DNA of 64,000 nt from Streptomyces tendae (GCF_008632955.1 NZ_CP043959.1:1178001-1242000); one strand, 5' to 3'. Positions 46,178 through 58,558 are shown, counted from the stretch's first letter. A program made the numbers and translations. The notes: a model not told the origin generated them from the sequence alone.

Positions 46178-46737
46178 TGTTCGAGCGGTTCACCAAGGAC
46201 GCCCGCGACGTGGTCAAAGGGGCCGTCGTCCAGGCGGAACGGGCGGGAGCTGGACACGTCGGCACCGAGCACCTGCTCCTCGCCCTGCTCGACCGTGAAG
46301 GCAGCCGGGCCTCCTTCGCTCTGACCGCCCTCGGACTCGGCGAGCGCCGCGAGGCCGTACGGGAGGCGCTGGAGGAGGCGCGGCGGCGGGGCGGACTCAC
46401 CCAGGCCGAGACCGACGCCCTCGCCGGACTGGGCATCGACGTACCGGGGATCGTCGCCCGGGTGGAGGAGGCCCACGGACCCGGAGCACTGTCCGGGAGC
46501 CGGGTCCGTGGCCGGTGGCCCGGGCACCGGCCCTTCGACCGGGCGGCCATGGACGTCCTCGTCGGGGCGCTGCGTACCGCCACCGCCCGGCGGCACCGGC
46601 ACATCGGCGACGAGCACCTGCTGCTCGCCCTCACCGCGCGCCCCGGCGTGCCCGCCGAGGTCCTGGCCGACCACGGGGTGACCTACGCGTCGGTGACCCG
46701 GGTGCTGTACGGCGACGGCGAGGCCAAGGCGGGCTGA
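46177..46737 (+). CDS. Clp N-terminal (Clp_N) double-repeat protein without ATPase domain
   Basis: A 186-residue stand-alone Clp_N protein. Two repeats are visible: FTKDARDVVKGAVVQAERAG with VGTEHLLLALLDREGS, then FDRAAMDVLVGALRTATARR with IGDEHLLLALTARPG. These repeats are the substrate/adaptor-binding domain of ClpA/ClpC, but no AAA+ module follows. It may act as an adaptor, a decoy, or sense protein damage for the coupled HTH regulator. The reading frame is open upstream to 46108 but ATG 46177 fits the TGATG coupling. Its 3' end is 7 bases from the convergent PadR gene. Confidence 0.88.
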   Translation: MFERFTKDARDVVKGAVVQAERAGAGHVGTEHLLLALLDREGSRASFALTALGLGERREAVREALEEARRRGGLTQAETDALAGLGIDVPGIVARVEEAHGPGALSGSRVRGRWPGHRPFDRAAMDVLVGALRTATARRHRHIGDEHLLLALTARPGVPAEVLADHGVTYASVTRVLYGDGEAKAG

Positions 46738-46744
46738 CGCGGGC

Positions 46745-47788
46745 TCAGGGCTTCGGCGCGCGCAGCAGCGCCCCGATCCGGGTGGCCGCCGTCGACAGAT
46801 GGCGGCGGGCGTCCCGGAGCTGGTCCGCGGTGACCCCGTGGTCCCGGGCGGCGTCCCGGACGTCGTCCCGGAAGCGGTCCAGCAGCCGCTCCAGGTCGCG
46901 CGCCGGGTCGCCGGTGGAGTCCGCGGCGCTCTCGTGCCCCCAGGCGGGGGCGTAGTCGGCGGGGAAGTCCTCGGGAGTCGAGGAGTACGACGGCCGGGAG
47001 GCCGCCGGTTCGCCCGCGGCCGTGCGGCCGAAGGCGAAGTCCTTGCCGAAGTCGCTCATCTCCTTGACCAGATCGCCCAGGCCCTCGCGCAGACCGGACG
47101 GCCAGTCGCCACGGGTGACGTGGTCCTGCACCTGCTCCTGCACCTGCCGGACGATGCGCTGCACCTGCTCCTGCGCCTTGTCCTGCGCCTCCTTGGCCTG
47201 ACGCCGGGCACGCTGGGCCTCCTCACGGGAGCGCCGGCTCTCGTCCTTGGCGCGCCGGGCCTGCTCCTTCCACTCCTGCTTGGCGCGGCGCATCTCCTCC
47301 TTCGCGGCGCGCCAGGCGTCCTTGTCGCCGAACATCGAGAAGTCGCCGAAGTCGCCGGCCACGCCCTCCTTGCCGCCCGGGGCGTCCCCGCCCCGGGACT
47401 GGCGGGCCCGGCCGGCCGCGGCCCGCATCTCGCGGCGCAGATCGCCCGCCGCGCCGCTGACGTCGGCCTTGATCTCCGCGGCCAGCTCGGCGACCGACTC
47501 GCGGATCTCCAGTTCCAGGTCGGCCAGCTCGCCGCTGCGGTCGGCCAGTTCGGCCCGGCCCGCGTCGGTGATCGAGTACACCTTGCGGCCGCCCTCGGTG
47601 GTGTGGGTGACCAGCCCCTCCGCCTCCAGCTTGGCCAGGCGGGGGTAGACCGTGCCCGCCGACGGTGCGTACAGCCCCTGGAAGCGCTCCTCGAGGAGGC
47701 GTATCACCTCGTAGCCGTGGCGGGGAGCCTCGTCGAGCAGCTTCAGCAGATACAGGCGGAGGCGTCCGTGGGCGAAGACGGGGGGCAT
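46745..47788 (-). CDS. PadR-family regulator with long charged coiled-coil extension
   Basis: A 347-residue protein. Residues 1-95 form a PadR winged helix (GRLRLYLLKLLDEAPRHGYE and GTVYPRLAKLEAEGLV, wing HTTEGGRKVYSIT). The next section is rich in Ala/Arg/Glu/Lys (about 115-235) and strongly predicts coiled coil (EMRRAKQEWKEQARRAKDES, QRARRQAKEAQDKAQEQ). The C-terminal part resembles a second helical segment (DPARDLERLLDRFRDDVRD). PadR proteins are usually about 180 residues, so this is an extended form. It starts one base after the DUF4097 stop, making a two-gene operon; TATCG palindromes upstream are likely its operator. Confidence 0.87.
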   Translation of the reverse strand: MPPVFAHGRLRLYLLKLLDEAPRHGYEVIRLLEERFQGLYAPSAGTVYPRLAKLEAEGLVTHTTEGGRKVYSITDAGRAELADRSGELADLELEIRESVAELAAEIKADVSGAAGDLRREMRAAAGRARQSRGGDAPGGKEGVAGDFGDFSMFGDKDAWRAAKEEMRRAKQEWKEQARRAKDESRRSREEAQRARRQAKEAQDKAQEQVQRIVRQVQEQVQDHVTRGDWPSGLREGLGDLVKEMSDFGKDFAFGRTAAGEPAASRPSYSSTPEDFPADYAPAWGHESAADSTGDPARDLERLLDRFRDDVRDAARDHGVTADQLRDARRHLSTAATRIGALLRAPKP

Positions 47789-47789
47789 G

Positions 47790-48662
47790 TCAGAGCACCT
47801 TCTTGTCGGTCGTACCGGCATTGTCTCCCGAGCCGTCCCGCCGGTCGGGCTCGTCCTCCCGGGGTGGGCGGCGCAGCAGGGCGATGGAGCCGGAGACGGT
47901 GGTGGCCCGCAGCTTCCCGCTGCCCGCGCCCAGCCGGCCGGTGAGCTTGTGGGCGCCCCAGATGCCCTGCACCCGGAGGTCGTCGAAGGCGTTGGAGATG
48001 GCGCCGCTCGCGGTGTTGGCCTCGACGTCGGCGTCGGCCGGGTCGGGCAGCCGGACCGCTATCTCGCCCGAGACGCTGGTCAGCCGGATGTCGGTGGGGC
48101 CCTCGGGGTCGAGGTCCACGATCATCGAGCCGCTGACCGTGTCCGCCCGGACGGAGGGGCCGGAGCCCTCGACGACGGTGAGGTCGCCGGAGACGGAGGC
48201 GAAGTGGAGGTCGCCGGTGACGGACTGCGCCTCCACGCTGCCGGAGACGGTGTCCGCGCGGACCGGGCCGGAGAGGGCGACGAGGGTGGTGTCGCCCGCG
48301 ACGCCCTTCACCGCGGCAGGGCCCCGGATGCCGGAGACGACGGCGGTGGCGCCGACGACCCCCACCTCGACCTTGGTGCCGGCCGGGACCGCGAGGGAGA
48401 CGACGGCGCTGCGCCGCCAGCCCTTGCGGTCGAGCCACTTGAGGAAGCCCTTCCAGGGGAGGTCGTCGTAGGCGACGGTCAGGACGCCGTCCTTCTGCGT
48501 GACGACCAGGGGCGGGCCCTCGATGTCGGAGACATGGAGGCGGGCCTCGGTCTCGTCCGTCCCCACCACGTTCACCGTGCCGTTGACGATGCGGACGTTG
48601 AGGTGGGTCAGGGGGGCGTCGAAGGTGAGTTTGGCCGGGTCTGCGACGGACCACTCGGGCAT
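47790..48662 (-). CDS. DUF4097 beta-helix protein in PadR operon
   Basis: A 290-residue protein whose repeating pattern (VSGSVEAQSVTGDLHFASVSG, then ADTVSGSMIVDL and LTSVSGEIAVRL) marks DUF4097/adhesin-like right-handed beta repeats with a VSG turn about every 18-20 residues. There is no signal peptide, so it should be cytoplasmic. DUF4097 proteins often sit beside PadR regulators and envelope-stress or anti-sigma genes, but no function is proven. ATG 48662 follows AGGAGG. The gene leads the operon and PadR follows. Confidence 0.85.
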   Translation of the reverse strand: MPEWSVADPAKLTFDAPLTHLNVRIVNGTVNVVGTDETEARLHVSDIEGPPLVVTQKDGVLTVAYDDLPWKGFLKWLDRKGWRRSAVVSLAVPAGTKVEVGVVGATAVVSGIRGPAAVKGVAGDTTLVALSGPVRADTVSGSVEAQSVTGDLHFASVSGDLTVVEGSGPSVRADTVSGSMIVDLDPEGPTDIRLTSVSGEIAVRLPDPADADVEANTASGAISNAFDDLRVQGIWGAHKLTGRLGAGSGKLRATTVSGSIALLRRPPREDEPDRRDGSGDNAGTTDKKVL

Positions 48663-48713
48663 GGGACGACCTCCTGATCGCGGGTGGATACCCGGGGCGC
48701 GAGGCATCGCGCC

Positions 48714-48745
48714 ATATCGCGTATTACTCGACTCACGATATATCG
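48714..48745 (-). promoter_or_regulatory. Candidate PadR operator upstream of the DUF4097-PadR operon
   Basis: A perfect palindrome CGATATATCG (48736-48745) and a near-palindrome ATATCGCGTAT (48714-48724) lie 52-83 bases before ATG 48662. AT-rich TATCG repeats in this GC-rich genome resemble PadR-type operators. Confidence 0.55.
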
Positions 48746-48874
48746 CGGCAGGAGAAAGTCAAGGCACTCGTTCTGGTGAACGGTGCCTTGGGAGGTGAGG
48801 TATGGGGTTGTGGTGAGCGTTCGCCGGCGGAGATGAGGGCGCCGGGACAGGGCGGGTGGGCGCGGGGGGGCGGA

Positions 48875-49054
48875 CTACTCCTCGTCCTCGTCGTCCAGGC
48901 GGGCCAGCCAGGTGGCGAGGCGTTCCACCGGGACCTCGAAGTCGGGGTTGAGGTCGACGAAGGTCCGCAGCTGCTCCGCGAGCCACTCGAAGGTGACCTC
49001 CTCCTCCCCGCGCCGCTTCTCCAGTTCCTCGATGCCACGGTCCGTGAAGTACAT
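48875..49054 (-). CDS. Small acidic protein, DUF6104-like
   Basis: A 59-residue protein, mostly helical and acidic (MYFTDRGIEELEKRRGEEEV then TFEWLAEQLRTFVDLNPDFE). It agrees with a small protein widely conserved next to kgd in Streptomyces, as I recall. Function unknown. ATG 49054 begins the conserved MYFTDRG; no strong SD precedes it, and the longer frame to 49093 adds 13 residues of non-conserved appearance. Confidence 0.7.
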   Translation of the reverse strand: MYFTDRGIEELEKRRGEEEVTFEWLAEQLRTFVDLNPDFEVPVERLATWLARLDDEDEE

Positions 49055-49080
49055 GAGGCCAAGGATATGTGCCGGGAAAC

Positions 49081-49118
49081 GGGCGGGCCGCACCCCCGTG
49101 AAGGGGTGCGGCCCGCCC
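49081..49118 (-). terminator. Strong terminator after kgd
   Basis: Sixteen-base perfect arms GGGCGGGCCGCACCCC (49081-49096) and complement (49103-49118) with a 6-base loop, 23 bases past the kgd stop. Confidence 0.9.
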
Positions 49119-49140
49119 GCGTACCGCGTGACGCCGCCGG

Positions 49141-52100
49141 TCAGGCCTCGAAGACCTCACGCACCAGCTGCTCCTGCTCGGCCTGGTGGCGCTTGGCGGA
49201 GCCGACCGCGGGCGACGAACCGTGCGGCCGCGAGATGCGGCGCAGGCGCTCGTCGTGCGGGAGGTCGGCACCGACCGCCAGGTCGAGGTGGTCGATCAGG
49301 TTGAGCGCGATGAACGGCCAGGCACCCTGGTTTGCCGGCTCCTCCTGGGCCCACAGGTACTTCTCGGCGTTCGGGTACTTCTTGATCTCCGCCTGGAGCT
49401 CGGTACCCGGCAGCGGGTACAGGCGCTCGATGCGGATGATCGCCGTGTCCGTCGCGCCGCGCTTCTTCCGCTCGGCCTCCAGGTCGTAGTAGACCTTGCC
49501 GGCGCAGAAGACGACCTTCTTCACCGCGGCCGGGTCGACCGTGTCGCCGATGACCGGGCGGAACTGGCCCGTGGTGAACTCCTCCGCCTTCGACGCGGCG
49601 GCCTTCAGACGCAGCATCGACTTCGGCGTGAAGACGACCAGCGGCTTGTGGTGCGGGTTGTGCACCTGCCACCGCAGGAGGTGGAAGTAGTTCGACGGCG
49701 AGGTCGGCATGGCGACCGTCATGTTGTTCTGGGCGCAGAGCTGCAGGAAGCGCTCCGGGCGGGCCGAGGAGTGGTCCGGGCCCTGGCCCTCGTAGCCGTG
49801 CGGGAGGAGCAGGACCACACCGGAGGTCTGGGCCCACTTCTGCTCGGCCGACGAGATGAACTCGTCCACGACCGTCTGCGCGCCGTTGACGAAGTCGCCG
49901 AACTGCGCCTCCCACAGCACGAGCGCGTCCGGGCGGGCGAGCGAGTAGCCGTACTCGAAGCCCATGGCCGCGTACTCGGACAACAGGGAGTTGTAGACGT
50001 TCAGCCGCGCCTGGTCCTCGGAGAGGTACTGCAGCGGCGTGTACTCCTCGCCGGTGCTGCGGTCGATGATGACCGCGTGGCGCTGGCCGAAGGTGCCGCG
50101 CTGGGAGTCCTGTCCGGCGAGCCGGACCGGGACGCCCTCCAGCAGCAGCGAGCCGAAGGCGAGGGTCTCGCCCATGCCCCAGTCGATGGTGCCGTCCTCG
50201 ACCATCGCCGCCCGGCGCTGCAGCTGCGGCAGCAGACGCGGGTGGACGGTGATGTGGTCGGGGACGTTCACCTGGGACTCGGCGATCCGCTTGACGACCT
50301 CCGTGGTCACCGCGGTGTTCACGGCGACCGGGAACTCGGCCTGCGGGTCCGAGGGCGCCACCGTGGACGGCTGTGAGGTGGCCTCGCGGACCTCGGTGAA
50401 GACCTTCTCCAGCTGGCCCTGGTAGTCCTGCAGCGCCTGCTCGGCCTCCTCCAGGGTGATGTCGCCGCGACCGATGAGGGACTCGGTGTAGAGCTTGCGC
50501 ACCGAGCGCTTCTTGTCGATCAGGTCGTACATCAGCGGCTGGGTGAAGGCCGGGTTGTCCGACTCGTTGTGACCGCGCCGGCGGTAGCAGATGAGGTCGA
50601 TCACCACGTCCTTGTTGAACGCCTGGCGGAACTCGAAGGCCAGGCGCGCGACGCGCACCACCGCCTCCGGGTCGTCGCCGTTCACGTGGAAGATCGGGGC
50701 CTCGATCATGCGGGCCACGTCCGTCGCGTACATGGAGGAACGCGAGGACTCGGGGGCCGCGGTGAAGCCGACCTGGTTGTTGATGACGACGTGGACCGTG
50801 CCGCCGGTGCGGTAGCCGCGCAGCTGCGACATGTTCAGGGTCTCGGCCACCACGCCCTGGCCCGCGAAGGCCGCGTCGCCGTGGATCGCCACCGGCAGGA
50901 CGGTGAAGTCCGTGCCGCCCTTGTTGATGATGTCCTGCTTGGCGCGGGAGACGCCCTCCAGGACCGGGTCGACCGCCTCCAGGTGCGAGGGGTTGGCGAC
51001 CAGGGAGACCTTGATCTGCTCGCCGTCCAGGCCGGTGAAGGTGCCCTCGGCGCCCAGGTGGTACTTCACGTCGCCGGAGCCGTGCATCGACTTCGGGTCG
51101 AGGTTGCCCTCGAACTCGCGGAAGATCTGCGCGTACGACTTGCCGACGATGTTCGCGAGCACGTTCAGCCGGCCGCGGTGGGCCATACCGATGACGACCT
51201 CGTCGAGGCGGGACTCGGCCGCCGAGTCCAGCACCGCGTCGAGCAGCGGGATGACGGACTCGCCGCCCTCCAGGGAGAAGCGCTTCTGGCCGACGTACTT
51301 CGTCTGCAGGAAGGTCTCGAACGCCTCGGCGGCGTTCAGGCGGCGCAGGATGCGCAGCTGCTCCTCGCGCTCCGGCTTGGAGTGGCCGCGCTCCACCCGG
51401 TCCTGGATCCACTTGCGCTGCTTGGGGTCCTGGATGTGCATGAACTCGATGCCGGTGGTGCGGCAGTACGAGTCGCGCAGCACGCCGAGGATGTCGCGCA
51501 GCTTCATCATCGACTTGCCGGCGAAGCCGCCGACGGCGAACTCGCGCTCCAGGTCCCACAGGGTGAGGCCGTGCTCGACGATGTCCAGGTCGGGGTGCTT
51601 GCGCTGCTTGTACTCCAGCGGGTCGGTGTCGGCCATGACATGGCCGCGGACCCGGTAGGAGTGGATCAGGTCGAAGACCCGGGCGGCCTTGGTGACGTCG
51701 TCGTCGTGGCTGGCGTCGATGTCCTTGAGCCAGCGGACCGGCTCGTAGGGGATGCGCAGCGCCTCGAAGATCTCGTCGTAGAAGCCGTTCTCGCCGAGCA
51801 GGAGGTTCGCGACCTGGCGGAGGAACTCGCCGGAGGCGGCGCCCTGGATCACCCGGTGGTCGTAGGTCGACGTGAGCGTCATGACCTTCGAGATGCCGAG
51901 CTTGTTCAGGGTGTCCTGGGAGGTGCCCTGGAACTCCGCCGGGTAGTCCATGGCGCCGACGCCCATGATGACCGACTGGCCGGGCATCAGGCGCGGCACG
52001 GAGTGGACGGTGCCGAGGCCGCCGGGGTTGGTCAGGGAGACCGTGACACCGGTGAAGTCGTCCATCGTCAGCTTGTTGTCGCGGGCGCGACGGACGATGT

Positions 52101-52938
52101 CCTCGTAGGCCTGCCAGAACTCGAAGAAGTTCAGCGTCTCGGCCTTCTTGATCGCCGCGACGACGAGCTGGCGGTCGCCGTTGGGCTTGACCAGGTCGAT
52201 GGCGAGGCCGAGGTTGATGTGCTCCGGCTTCACCAGGGTCGGCTTGCCGTCCACCTTGGCGTACGAGTGGTTCATCGACGGCATGGCCTTGATGGCCTGG
52301 ACCATGGCGTAGCCGATGAGGTGCGTGAAGGAGATCTTCCCGCCACGCGCCCGCTTCAGGTGGTTGTTGATGACGATGCGGTTGTCGAACAGCAGCTTCA
52401 CCGGGACGGCGCGCACGGACGTGGCCGTGGGCAGCTCCAGCGAGGCGTCCATGTTCTTCGCCACGGCGGCGGACGGACCGCGCAGGGTCACCCGCTCGGG
52501 CCCGCTCTTGGCCTCACCCGCGGGCTCGGCCTTCTTGGCCGGGGCCGGCTTCGCGGCGGGGGCGGCCGGAGCGGCCGCCTTCGCCGGGGCGGGAGCCTGG
52601 GCCGGAGCCTTGGCGGCCGCCGGAGCGGCGGCAGCGGGCTGCGCGGCCGGGGCGGGCACGTCCGCCTTCGCGGGAGCGGCCGGCTGGGCCGGAGCGGTGG
52701 GGGTCACAGCGGCCCCCGCGGCCGCGTCACCCGCCGGAGCCGAGGTCGCAGGCGCGCCCGGCTTGTAGTCGGCGAAGAAGTCCCACCAGGCTCGGTCCAC
52801 CGAGTTCGGGTCCTGGAGGTACTGCTGGTAGATCTCGTCGACGAGCCATTCGTTGGCACCGAAGGCCGCAGCGGGGTTCTTTCCCGCTTGGTCGGTGTCG
52901 GTCGAGATGCTCGAGTTACTGGGGGACTGTGGCGACAC
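49141..52938 (-). CDS. kgd: Multifunctional 2-oxoglutarate dehydrogenase/decarboxylase (E1-E2-like, Kgd/OdhA type)
   Basis: A 1265-residue actinobacterial fusion. The N-terminal E1 arm ([20 protein letters not shown]) is followed by an Ala/Pro/Lys-rich linker (about 75-130), an E2-type acyltransferase core (about 150-370, with [19 protein letters not shown]) and the thiamine-dependent E1 domain. In E1, [25 protein letters not shown] and [20 protein letters not shown] bind substrate and ThDP. It has no lipoyl domain and uses lipoylated E2 from pyruvate dehydrogenase. GTG 52938 (VSPQSPSNS) with AGAGGGCGG upstream is chosen over the 39-codon longer frame. Regulation by OdhI/GarA binding is typical but not visible here. 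Confidence 0.95.
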   Translation of the reverse strand: MSPQSPSNSSISTDTDQAGKNPAAAFGANEWLVDEIYQQYLQDPNSVDRAWWDFFADYKPGAPATSAPAGDAAAGAAVTPTAPAQPAAPAKADVPAPAAQPAAAAPAAAKAPAQAPAPAKAAAPAAPAAKPAPAKKAEPAGEAKSGPERVTLRGPSAAVAKNMDASLELPTATSVRAVPVKLLFDNRIVINNHLKRARGGKISFTHLIGYAMVQAIKAMPSMNHSYAKVDGKPTLVKPEHINLGLAIDLVKPNGDRQLVVAAIKKAETLNFFEFWQAYEDIVRRARDNKLTMDDFTGVTVSLTNPGGLGTVHSVPRLMPGQSVIMGVGAMDYPAEFQGTSQDTLNKLGISKVMTLTSTYDHRVIQGAASGEFLRQVANLLLGENGFYDEIFEALRIPYEPVRWLKDIDASHDDDVTKAARVFDLIHSYRVRGHVMADTDPLEYKQRKHPDLDIVEHGLTLWDLEREFAVGGFAGKSMMKLRDILGVLRDSYCRTTGIEFMHIQDPKQRKWIQDRVERGHSKPEREEQLRILRRLNAAEAFETFLQTKYVGQKRFSLEGGESVIPLLDAVLDSAAESRLDEVVIGMAHRGRLNVLANIVGKSYAQIFREFEGNLDPKSMHGSGDVKYHLGAEGTFTGLDGEQIKVSLVANPSHLEAVDPVLEGVSRAKQDIINKGGTDFTVLPVAIHGDAAFAGQGVVAETLNMSQLRGYRTGGTVHVVINNQVGFTAAPESSRSSMYATDVARMIEAPIFHVNGDDPEAVVRVARLAFEFRQAFNKDVVIDLICYRRRGHNESDNPAFTQPLMYDLIDKKRSVRKLYTESLIGRGDITLEEAEQALQDYQGQLEKVFTEVREATSQPSTVAPSDPQAEFPVAVNTAVTTEVVKRIAESQVNVPDHITVHPRLLPQLQRRAAMVEDGTIDWGMGETLAFGSLLLEGVPVRLAGQDSQRGTFGQRHAVIIDRSTGEEYTPLQYLSEDQARLNVYNSLLSEYAAMGFEYGYSLARPDALVLWEAQFGDFVNGAQTVVDEFISSAEQKWAQTSGVVLLLPHGYEGQGPDHSSARPERFLQLCAQNNMTVAMPTSPSNYFHLLRWQVHNPHHKPLVVFTPKSMLRLKAAASKAEEFTTGQFRPVIGDTVDPAAVKKVVFCAGKVYYDLEAERKKRGATDTAIIRIERLYPLPGTELQAEIKKYPNAEKYLWAQEEPANQGAWPFIALNLIDHLDLAVGADLPHDERLRRISRPHGSSPAVGSAKRHQAEQEQLVREVFEA

Positions 52939-53228
52939 GGCGTCAACCGCCCTCTTCCGCTTCGCAAGATGATGGACAGCGGAAATAAAGGCTACGCCTC
53001 CGCGCGCGAGAAGGTCAGGCCGGGCCCGAGCAACGTCGTGCACATCACATCTCAACGGGTGTTTCGGCGCTGGAATTGGCGGGAAACAAGCGAGGTTCCG
53101 CTTCTCTTGACGGTATCAGGCATCGCTCGACCGGGGCCCGACGCGCCCCGCGCGCGGGCCTGTGCCTGATCACACGTGTCCGTCAGGGCGAACACCGTGG
53201 ATCTTGAAGCTCAGCTTCGAACTTTACG

Positions 53229-54371
53229 TCAACTTGGGGTGGAGGTGGGGCCCGGAAGAGTGATCCGGATCCGGCAACCCCGCTCGGATTCCGCCACTCC
53301 GATCCGGCCGCCGTGCAGATCCACGGCCCAGCGGGCGATCGCCAGACCCAGCCCGGTGCCGCCGTCGCTGCCGGGACCGTGCGGACGGTTGACGCTGCCG
53401 CGGTTGAACCGCTCGAAGACCCGGTGCCACTCGGTCCGCGGGATGCCCGGACCCTCGTCCAGCACCTCCAGCTCCAGCGACTCCGGCTCGGCGCCCCGGC
53501 GCGCCCGGACCGTCACCCGGCCGTGCGGCGGGCTGTGCTTGACCGCGTTGTCGATCAGGTTGGCCACCACCTGGTGGATCCGCTCCGGGTCGGCGTGCGC
53601 GGTGAGCTCGGGCGGGGTGACGTCGAGGTGCAGATGGACGTCGGTACGGGTGTGGCTGCCGGATCCGGAGGCCATGCCGGCGCGGGCCGAGGCGACCATG
53701 TTGGCCTCCTTGAGCACGCCCGACAGGTACGGCCACACCTCGAAGCGGCGCTTCCTCAGCGGGACCACGCCGTTGTCCAGGCGCGAGAGGTCCAGCAGCG
53801 TCTCCACCAGGCGGCCGAGCCGCTCGGTCTGCTTCAGGGCCGTGCGCATCGTCTCGGGGTCGGGCCGGGTGACGCCGTCGACGATGTTCTCCAGCACCGC
53901 CCGCAGGCCCGCGATGGGCGTGCGCAGCTCGTGCGAGACATTGGCCACGAGTTCCTTGCGCTGGCTGTCCTGGGCCTCCAGCTCGTCGGCCATGACGTTG
54001 ATGGTCTGCGCCAGGTCACCCAGCTCGTCGCGGCGGCTCTCGCGCACCCGGCGGGTGTAGTCGCCGTGCGAGATGGACCGGGCGACCGCGTTCATGTCGT
54101 CCAGCGGAGCGGTGAGGGAGTGCGCCACGAACTGGGTGATCAACAGCGTGGCGATCATCGAGAACACCGTGATGAAGCGCAGCTCCGTCTTGGTGTGCAC
54201 GGCGATCACCGACAGTCCGGTGGTGATCAGGACCGAGACGACGACCAGGGCGCCCAGCTTGGTCTTGATCGAGAACGGGCGCACCCCGCCCCAGGGCTGT
54301 CCCGCGGGTCCGCCCTGCCGTCCCTGTCGCCCCTGCCGTCCCTGTCCGTGGCCCCCCGGACCTGCGCTCAT
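53229..54371 (-). CDS. Sensor histidine kinase (OmpR-type two-component partner)
   Basis: A 380-residue membrane kinase. A Gly/Gln/Arg-rich N-terminus (HGQGRQGRQGRQGG) precedes two hydrophobic segments (LGALVVVSVLITTGLSVIAV and FSMIATLLITQFVAHSL) that are separated by only about 12 residues, so there is almost no extracellular sensor loop. HAMP, then HisKA with VANVSHELRTPIAGL (His147), then HATPase with NLIDNAVKH, DEGPGIP and GGTGLGLAIARWAVDLHGG. Short-loop kinases usually sense within the membrane. The start overlaps the regulator stop (ATGA). Confidence 0.92.
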   Translation of the reverse strand: MSAGPGGHGQGRQGRQGRQGGPAGQPWGGVRPFSIKTKLGALVVVSVLITTGLSVIAVHTKTELRFITVFSMIATLLITQFVAHSLTAPLDDMNAVARSISHGDYTRRVRESRRDELGDLAQTINVMADELEAQDSQRKELVANVSHELRTPIAGLRAVLENIVDGVTRPDPETMRTALKQTERLGRLVETLLDLSRLDNGVVPLRKRRFEVWPYLSGVLKEANMVASARAGMASGSGSHTRTDVHLHLDVTPPELTAHADPERIHQVVANLIDNAVKHSPPHGRVTVRARRGAEPESLELEVLDEGPGIPRTEWHRVFERFNRGSVNRPHGPGSDGGTGLGLAIARWAVDLHGGRIGVAESERGCRIRITLPGPTSTPS

Positions 54372-55108
54372 GGCGTCGGCGTCTCCAGGGCGTAGCCCAC
54401 GCCGTGCACCGTGCGGATGCGCTCGGCGCCGATCTTCCGGCGCAGCGCCTTGATGTGGCTGTCCACGGTGCGGGTGCCGGAGGCGTCTGCCCAGTCCCAC
54501 ACCTCGGCGAGCAGTTGCTCACGGGAGAGCACCGCGCGCGGGGTGTTGGCCAGGCACACCAGGAGGTCGAACTCGGTGGGCGTCAGATGGACGTCCTCGC
54601 TGCGCACGCGCACCCGGCGCTGGGCGTGGTCGATCTCCAGTTCGCCGAGGCGCAGGATGCCGCTGCGCGGAGTGGTGGCCGCGAGGGCCGCGCGCTCCAT
54701 GCGGCGCAGCAGCACGTGCACACGGGCCGCCAGCTCCCGCATGGAGAACGGCTTGGTCATGTAGTCGTCGGCGCCGACACCGAGGCCGACCAGCATGTCG
54801 GTCTCGTCGTCGCGCGCGGTGAGCATCAGCACCGGCACCGGCCGCTGGGCCTGCACGCGCCGGCAGACCTCCAGGCCGTCGAAGCCGGGCAGCATGATGT
54901 CGAGGATCAGCAGGTCGGGCTGCCAGGCCTCCGCCGTGTCCACCGCCGACGGGCCGTCGCCCGCCGTTTGCACCAGAAATCCCTCGGCACGAAGGCGGGT
55001 CGCGATGGCGTCCACGATCGTCGCGTCGTCCTCGACCACCAGGACCCTGCGCTGAGCGCCGGGGGTGGTCGTCGCCGTGCCGTTGTGGGAGGTGTGTGTC
55101 TGCTCCAT
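54368..55108 (-). CDS. OmpR/PhoB-family response regulator
   Basis: A 246-residue regulator. Receiver domain about 21-135 with acidic pocket VVEDD, phospho-acceptor Asp70 in LLILDIMLPGFDG, and conserved Thr/Lys (MLTARDD, YMTKPFS). The winged-helix effector domain is about 150-240 (LTPTEFDLLVCLANTPRAVL, VDSHIKALRRKIG). First gene of the pair with the histidine kinase. It carries a Thr/His-rich 18-residue N-terminal tail. No target site was identified. Confidence 0.93.
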   Translation of the reverse strand: MEQTHTSHNGTATTTPGAQRRVLVVEDDATIVDAIATRLRAEGFLVQTAGDGPSAVDTAEAWQPDLLILDIMLPGFDGLEVCRRVQAQRPVPVLMLTARDDETDMLVGLGVGADDYMTKPFSMRELAARVHVLLRRMERAALAATTPRSGILRLGELEIDHAQRRVRVRSEDVHLTPTEFDLLVCLANTPRAVLSREQLLAEVWDWADASGTRTVDSHIKALRRKIGAERIRTVHGVGYALETPTP

Positions 55109-55233
55109 CGCCCGCCCCTGAGGTGTGCTTTATCCGGAATCCGTGGGGTGATCCGTCGTCTGCGCATCACTGCGATTGACGCTTGAATGATCCGCGCCAA
55201 GGCAGCAGCGTACGGGGATGCACCACTCGTTTG

Positions 55234-55923
55234 CTATCCAGGGCTGACGCCGATGTGCACGACGTCCGGAACGCCCCGGGCAACGGGGATCTCTTCGGTA
55301 CGCACCTGCCGGAACCCGGCATTCCGCAAGGTTCCCTCGAATTCCGGGGAAGGTTCGGCGGACCATACCGCGAGGACCCCGCGCGGCTTCAACACCCTTG
55401 CACAAGCCGCGAGTCCGCTCGGCGAATAAAGGCCCTCGTTGTCCTCGGTGACGGTCCATCCGGGCCCGTTGTCGATGTCGAGGCACAGCGCGTCGAACGT
55501 GTCGGATGTCTCATTGACGTAAGCGATCAGATCCTGCTCGACGATCTCCGTGCGCGGGTCGGCGAGGGCCTCCTCGGAGAGCGCCGACAGCGGGCCCGCG
55601 CGGTGCCACTCGACGACCGCGGGCTCCCGCTCGACCACGGTGATCCGCCCCCAGCGGGACTGCCCGGCGGCGTGGGCGAGGGAGAAGCCGACGCCCAGCC
55701 CGCCGATCAGCACCCGCGGACCGGTCGCCTCCGGGTCGAGGGCGGCCAGGGCGGCGTCCACGAGCAGCCGCTCGGAGCGCCCGTCGGAGGTGTCCATCAG
55801 GAAGCAGCCGTTGGCGATGATCTGGAGCAGGTCGCCGTGCCGGCGCAGCACGACCTCGCCGTACGGGCCCTCGCGGCGGTCCAGGACTTCAGGAGCTTCG
55901 GGAATGTCGTACGGGGTGGACAT
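55234..55923 (-). CDS. Spermidine synthase-like (spermine/spermidine synthase fold) protein
   Basis: A 229-residue Rossmann-fold protein of the polyamine synthase family. The SAM/dcSAM loop is VLIGGLGVGFSLAHAAGQS, with ITVVEREPAVVEWHRAGPL after it and DALCLDIDNGPGW in the active-site region. The usual gate/acid motifs are reduced compared with genuine spermidine synthases, so a different aminopropyl or methyl transfer is possible. ATG 55923 begins MSTPYDIPEAPEVLDRREG. It is divergent from lon; the ClgR box lies between them. Confidence 0.8.
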   Translation of the reverse strand: MSTPYDIPEAPEVLDRREGPYGEVVLRRHGDLLQIIANGCFLMDTSDGRSERLLVDAALAALDPEATGPRVLIGGLGVGFSLAHAAGQSRWGRITVVEREPAVVEWHRAGPLSALSEEALADPRTEIVEQDLIAYVNETSDTFDALCLDIDNGPGWTVTEDNEGLYSPSGLAACARVLKPRGVLAVWSAEPSPEFEGTLRNAGFRQVRTEEIPVARGVPDVVHIGVSPG

Positions 55924-55981
55924 GCGTTCATCCTGGCAGTCCCCCCGTCCCGGGGACCGGCGGTGGGGGGCCCTCGGCCGG

Positions 55982-55999
55982 TGATCGCTGACAGCGAAC
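55982..55999 (+). promoter_or_regulatory. ClgR-type operator upstream of lon
   Basis: TGATCGCTGACAGCGAAC fits the actinobacterial ClgR consensus WNNWCGCYNANRGCGWWS at every defined position. It lies 75 bases before the lon ATG, matching the reported ClgR control of protease genes. Confidence 0.75.
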
Positions 56000-56073
56000 G
56001 CGCGTCCGGGAACATTCGGCGGCTGTCCTGCATTGAGTCGGCATAGCTCAACTTGACTGCCGAAGGGGAGATC

Positions 56074-58488
<2,415 letters not shown>

Positions 58489-58530
58489 CGGAGGCCGCCG
58501 GATGAGGGAGGGCCCGGGTCCCGTGAGGGA

Positions 58531-58558
58531 GGCCCGGGCCTTTCCTCTGGCCCGGGCC
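58531..58558 (+). terminator. GC hairpin(s) after lon
   Basis: GGCCCGGGCC (58531-58540) pairs with GGCCCGGGCC (58549-58558) over an 8-base pyrimidine loop. The same CCCGGGCCTTTCC unit recurs about 45 bases on (58577-58589), next to another CCCGGG repeat. Confidence 0.6.
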
